A stretch of DNA of 64,000 bases from Bacillota bacterium (GTDB lineage Bacteria > Bacillota > Clostridia > Oscillospirales > Ruminococcaceae): the NCBI GenBank assembly GCA_023457355.1, contig JAEWLW010000067.1:1-64000 (forward strand). Direction: 5' to 3'. This document shows, in pieces, positions 61,860 through 64,000 of the stretch. Each line of letters begins with the position of its first letter. Position 1 is the first letter of the stretch. A program made the position numbers and the translations under genes. The notes beneath the pieces were generated by a model. It saw nothing but the letters and a program-made list of their open reading frames with translations. It searched no databases and was not told the DNA's origin.

Positions 61860-62318
61860 TTATCGCTGTCGCAAATTGCGGAAAAAATCGCGCAGCAAAG
61901 CGGCACATTCCGTTTCCATTACGCCGCCGCAGAGCTGCGGCGCGTGGTTATAGGCGACCTTTGAAAGATCAATCAGCGATCCAAAGGACCCGGCCTTTGG
62001 ATCAAAGGCGCCAAAAACGACACGCACAATGCGCGAATTGATAATTGCACCTGCGCACATCGGGCAGGGCTCCAGGGTGACATATAGTGTACAGCTGGGC
62101 AACCGCCAGCCGCCAAGTGCCTTGCAGGCCGCATCAAGGGCGATGATTTCGGCATGGGCCAGTGCATGCCTCCCGGTTTCGCGCAGGTTATGCCCGGTGG
62201 CAATAACCTGTCCGCTTTGGGCAATTACCGCACCAATGGGCACTTCCCCCAGCCGGCCGGCCTTTTTTGCTTCATTTATGGCAAGGGCCATCATTTGCAG
62301 ATCAAACTCGGTTGTCAT
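61860..62318 (-). CDS. tadA: tRNA adenosine(34) deaminase
   Basis: This 152-residue zinc deaminase converts adenosine to inosine at the wobble base of tRNA-Arg(ACG). The zinc and catalytic motifs are ALAHAEIIAL (His and Glu) and TLEPCPMCAGAI (two Cys). The C-terminal FDPKAGSFGSLID segment is typical of TadA. Its start overlaps the stop of the upstream CPBP gene by four bases (ATGA), so the genes are translationally coupled. Confidence 0.95.
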   Translation of the reverse strand: MTTEFDLQMMALAINEAKKAGRLGEVPIGAVIAQSGQVIATGHNLRETGRHALAHAEIIALDAACKALGGWRLPSCTLYVTLEPCPMCAGAIINSRIVRVVFGAFDPKAGSFGSLIDLSKVAYNHAPQLCGGVMETECAALLRDFFRNLRQR

Positions 62319-63367
62319 GTCAAAAACGCCCCCGCCTGCAAGAGGATGACGATTAACAACAGCATGAAAGGCAGTGTGCAGAAAAAGCAGCGCAGCTTTT
62401 GAGAAGAGCGGTTGATGGTGTTGCTGCGTTTTAGTGTAAACATATTGTCATAGCTGCGCAACAGCAAAAGAACAGCGATGATGCCCAGCGCCATATAAAC
62501 AACCTGAATGGATAAAAAGATGATATTAGCGATGCTGTGATCCAAATTTCCGAGCTGGGAGATCAACAGCGAAAAAAGGTTATGCACCAGATGGATCAGC
62601 ATACCGGTGCGAAGCGAACCGGTAAAAAGAACAAAGTAACCGATGATCAAGCCCATTAAAAAAGCATTTGGCATGGAGAGCGGCGAGATATGCACCAACG
62701 CGAATAATATGGAAGATGTCAACAGCGCAAAGCTGTCGCCAAAGCGGCGCAGCGATTGCAGCAAAATACCTCTGAAAGCGATCTCTTCAAATATTGCAGG
62801 GACGATGGTCAGATTTGTGACATAAAAAACGGTGCTGATGGCATCTTCAGGCAAGACTAAAATCGGCTCATAAAAATAAATACTAAAAGCCGAAAACAAA
62901 TGAGACATTGCCTCGGAGGCATAAATGCCGATAACCGAGACCGAAAGCGACATCATAATGGCGAGGAGAATTAGCCTTGCCGGGACACGCCGCAGCGGCA
63001 GCGCGCTGTGAAAAGGAATTTGAGTGTGCAGGGCATACAACAAAAACGGGATTGTCAAGGCGCCTATCGAACCAAACAGCGATGAAAAATGCCTGATGGG
63101 CTCTGCGATGACGGCATAGAGCGGTACGGGTGTCAGCCGGTCGAGCAGCTGATTACAAAGCTGGGTCAAAAATGACGAAAGAAATAAAAAACCGATCAGG
63201 CACAGCGACGTTGCGGCACTACAATGCGCAATCAGCTTTTGTTCAATTAAAAAAGGCGGTTTAGGTGAAAAACCATAACCGGCGATGTAGATATGCTCGT
63301 TCGGGTTGACCGGGCGATACCAGCCCCGGTAGCCGTGGTCAGCGTTATCGCTGTTGGGATCAAACAT
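62315..63367 (-). CDS. CPBP family intramembrane glutamic endopeptidase
   Basis: This 350-residue membrane protein has about eight hydrophobic segments and the CPBP (Abi/CAAX protease) motifs: IFEEIAFRGILLQSLRR (EExxxR), ILFALVHISPLSMPNAF and GMLIHLVHNLFS. It has a 45-residue hydrophilic N-terminus containing NPNEHIYIAGYG. The substrate is unknown. ATG 63367 with AGGGGGTG eight bases upstream is the start. First gene of the tadA unit. Confidence 0.9.
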   Translation of the reverse strand: MFDPNSDNADHGYRGWYRPVNPNEHIYIAGYGFSPKPPFLIEQKLIAHCSAATSLCLIGFLFLSSFLTQLCNQLLDRLTPVPLYAVIAEPIRHFSSLFGSIGALTIPFLLYALHTQIPFHSALPLRRVPARLILLAIMMSLSVSVIGIYASEAMSHLFSAFSIYFYEPILVLPEDAISTVFYVTNLTIVPAIFEEIAFRGILLQSLRRFGDSFALLTSSILFALVHISPLSMPNAFLMGLIIGYFVLFTGSLRTGMLIHLVHNLFSLLISQLGNLDHSIANIIFLSIQVVYMALGIIAVLLLLRSYDNMFTLKRSNTINRSSQKLRCFFCTLPFMLLLIVILLQAGAFLT

Positions 63368-63627
63368 CACTTGCGCACCCCCTGCCGACTATTGTCACAT
63401 AATAAAATAATTTTCAATCCAATAATAATAAATATAATAGCACAAATTAAAAAAGAAGGAAACGAGGGTTTTGTAAATTATCTTTTTCAGGCGCAGGCAT
63501 ATGTTGGAAAGCCCCGTTCTGATAAGCCCGTTGCCGATAACATGGGCGGACATGCCAACTGCCGTCCTGCGGAAAGCTTTGATATTTTAACGGGGAATCG
63601 CTTAAAAAGGCAATAGAAACAAAAAAC

Positions 63628-63664
63628 TTGATTTAATAGTATCCTACAATTATACTAGTATTTA
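63628..63664 (+). promoter_or_regulatory. Promoter of the Rrf2 gene with palindrome over the -10
   Basis: TTGATT (63628-63633) and TATACT (63651-63656) are 17 bases apart. ATACTAGTAT, a perfect ten-base palindrome, overlaps the -10, a place where Rrf2-type repressors often bind their own promoters. Confidence 0.65.
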
Positions 63665-63732
63665 AAAGCTTATGCATAAAACACAATGGTTGCGCTGTGT
63701 TGAATACATTACGGCGCCGGAGGGAACAGCTT

Positions 63733-64000
63733 ATGAAAATTTCAACGAAAGGCCGGTACGCACTTCGCTTAATGGTAGATTTGGCCATGGCTGAAAGCGA
63801 TGCATTTGTTGCGCTAAAGGATATCGCCGAACGGCAAAAAATATCGGCAAAGTATATGGAGCAAATCATCGCGCAGCTTAAGAACGCCCGTCTGGTCAGC
63901 AGTGTGCGGGGGCCCCGTGGCGGCTATCGTCTTTCAAAAAGCGCGGCGGACTATACGGTGGGCGAGATATTGCGACTGACCGAAGGCAGTCTGGCGCCGG
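63733..64000 (+). CDS. Rrf2 family transcriptional regulator (partial, runs off the window)
   Basis: The first 89 residues are visible. MKISTKGRYALRLMVDLA is the typical Rrf2/IscR start, followed by the helix-turn-helix (ALKDIAERQKISAKYMEQII) and the wing SSVRGPRGGYRLSK. The cysteines that would show whether it holds an Fe-S cluster (IscR-like) lie beyond the window. GGAGGGAA precedes ATG 63733. In Clostridia such a gene often heads an isc/nif cysteine desulfurase operon. Confidence 0.93.
   Translation, partial: MKISTKGRYALRLMVDLAMAESDAFVALKDIAERQKISAKYMEQIIAQLKNARLVSSVRGPRGGYRLSKSAADYTVGEILRLTEGSLAP

Noticed and set aside
63371..63627. Possible small gene upstream of rrf2 ending MGGHANCRPAESFDILTGNRLKRQ
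   Set aside because: No start codon with a ribosome site; the frame is open by chance.

Overview
The window looks like chromosome from an endospore-forming, strictly anaerobic, amino-acid-fermenting member of the Clostridia. An Oscillospirales-type gut organism is my best guess, inferred from the moderately high GC and the gene mix, not proven. Evidence for sporulation: spmA/spmB, a spoVAC-AD-AE operon and an AbrB/SpoVT-type regulator. Evidence for anaerobic life: an [FeFe]-hydrogenase HydABC operon, indolepyruvate:ferredoxin oxidoreductase (iorAB), and an oxygen-sensitive 2-hydroxyglutaryl-CoA dehydratase with its activator. Sigma-54 and a flagellin gene are also present.

Layout. 1-6.4 kb: degV, trmL, iorAB, a rhomboid protease and a two-gene chromate-transporter pair. 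6.6-10.7 kb: hydCBA on the minus strand. 11.4-12.9 kb: flagellin with a CsrA-like leader hairpin. 13.4-16.9 kb: a coiled-coil protein, plsY, a UPF0210/ACT pair and a LUD protein. 17-21.6 kb: PHP phosphatase, a 50-residue peptide carrying a decarboxylase beta-subunit motif, a radical SAM protein, rpoN and a DapF-like racemase. 21.6-26 kb: a T-box (Leu CUC specifier) followed by leuCDB and a D-2-hydroxyacid dehydrogenase. 26-38 kb: VanW, a lysine-riboswitch-controlled NhaC-type transporter, a P-loop-family protein with degenerate Walker A motifs, an amidohydrolase, a DUF815 ATPase, spmAB, an AbrB-like regulator, and a GGT / Cys-rich peptide / GNAT operon. 38-50.3 kb: an AraC regulator, then the glutamate-fermentation island gcdC-gctA-gctB-gcdA-hgdC-hgdA-hgdB, followed by glutaminase and an AGCS symporter. 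50.9-57.7 kb: an extracytoplasmic flavin cluster (two repeat-containing lipoproteins, ApbE, a two-component system). 58-64 kb: initiator tRNA-Met, spoVA genes, two nitrilase-like proteins lacking catalytic residues, tadA, a CPBP protease and the start of an Rrf2 regulator.

How it works together. The AGCS carrier and glutaminase would supply glutamate. GctAB, HgdABC and GcdA/GcdC carry the hydroxyglutarate route towards glutaconyl-CoA and Na+-coupled decarboxylation to crotonyl-CoA. The membrane subunit GcdB is not in the window. IorAB generates reduced ferredoxin from aromatic 2-oxoacids, and HydABC can dispose of ferredoxin and NADH electrons as H2.

The most unusual signal is a family of roughly 235-445 bp intergenic elements (near 1, 4.9, 13.0, 26.0, 50.3 and 53.5 kb, with decayed relatives near 27.8 and 53.3 kb). 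They have inverted termini (CAGCTTGTC...GACAGCCTG) and several internal palindromes. In four copies the element lies between two copies of the local hairpin/terminator sequence, as if insertion had duplicated a whole terminator hairpin of about 20-35 bp. The hairpin differs from locus to locus, so it belongs to the target and not to the element.
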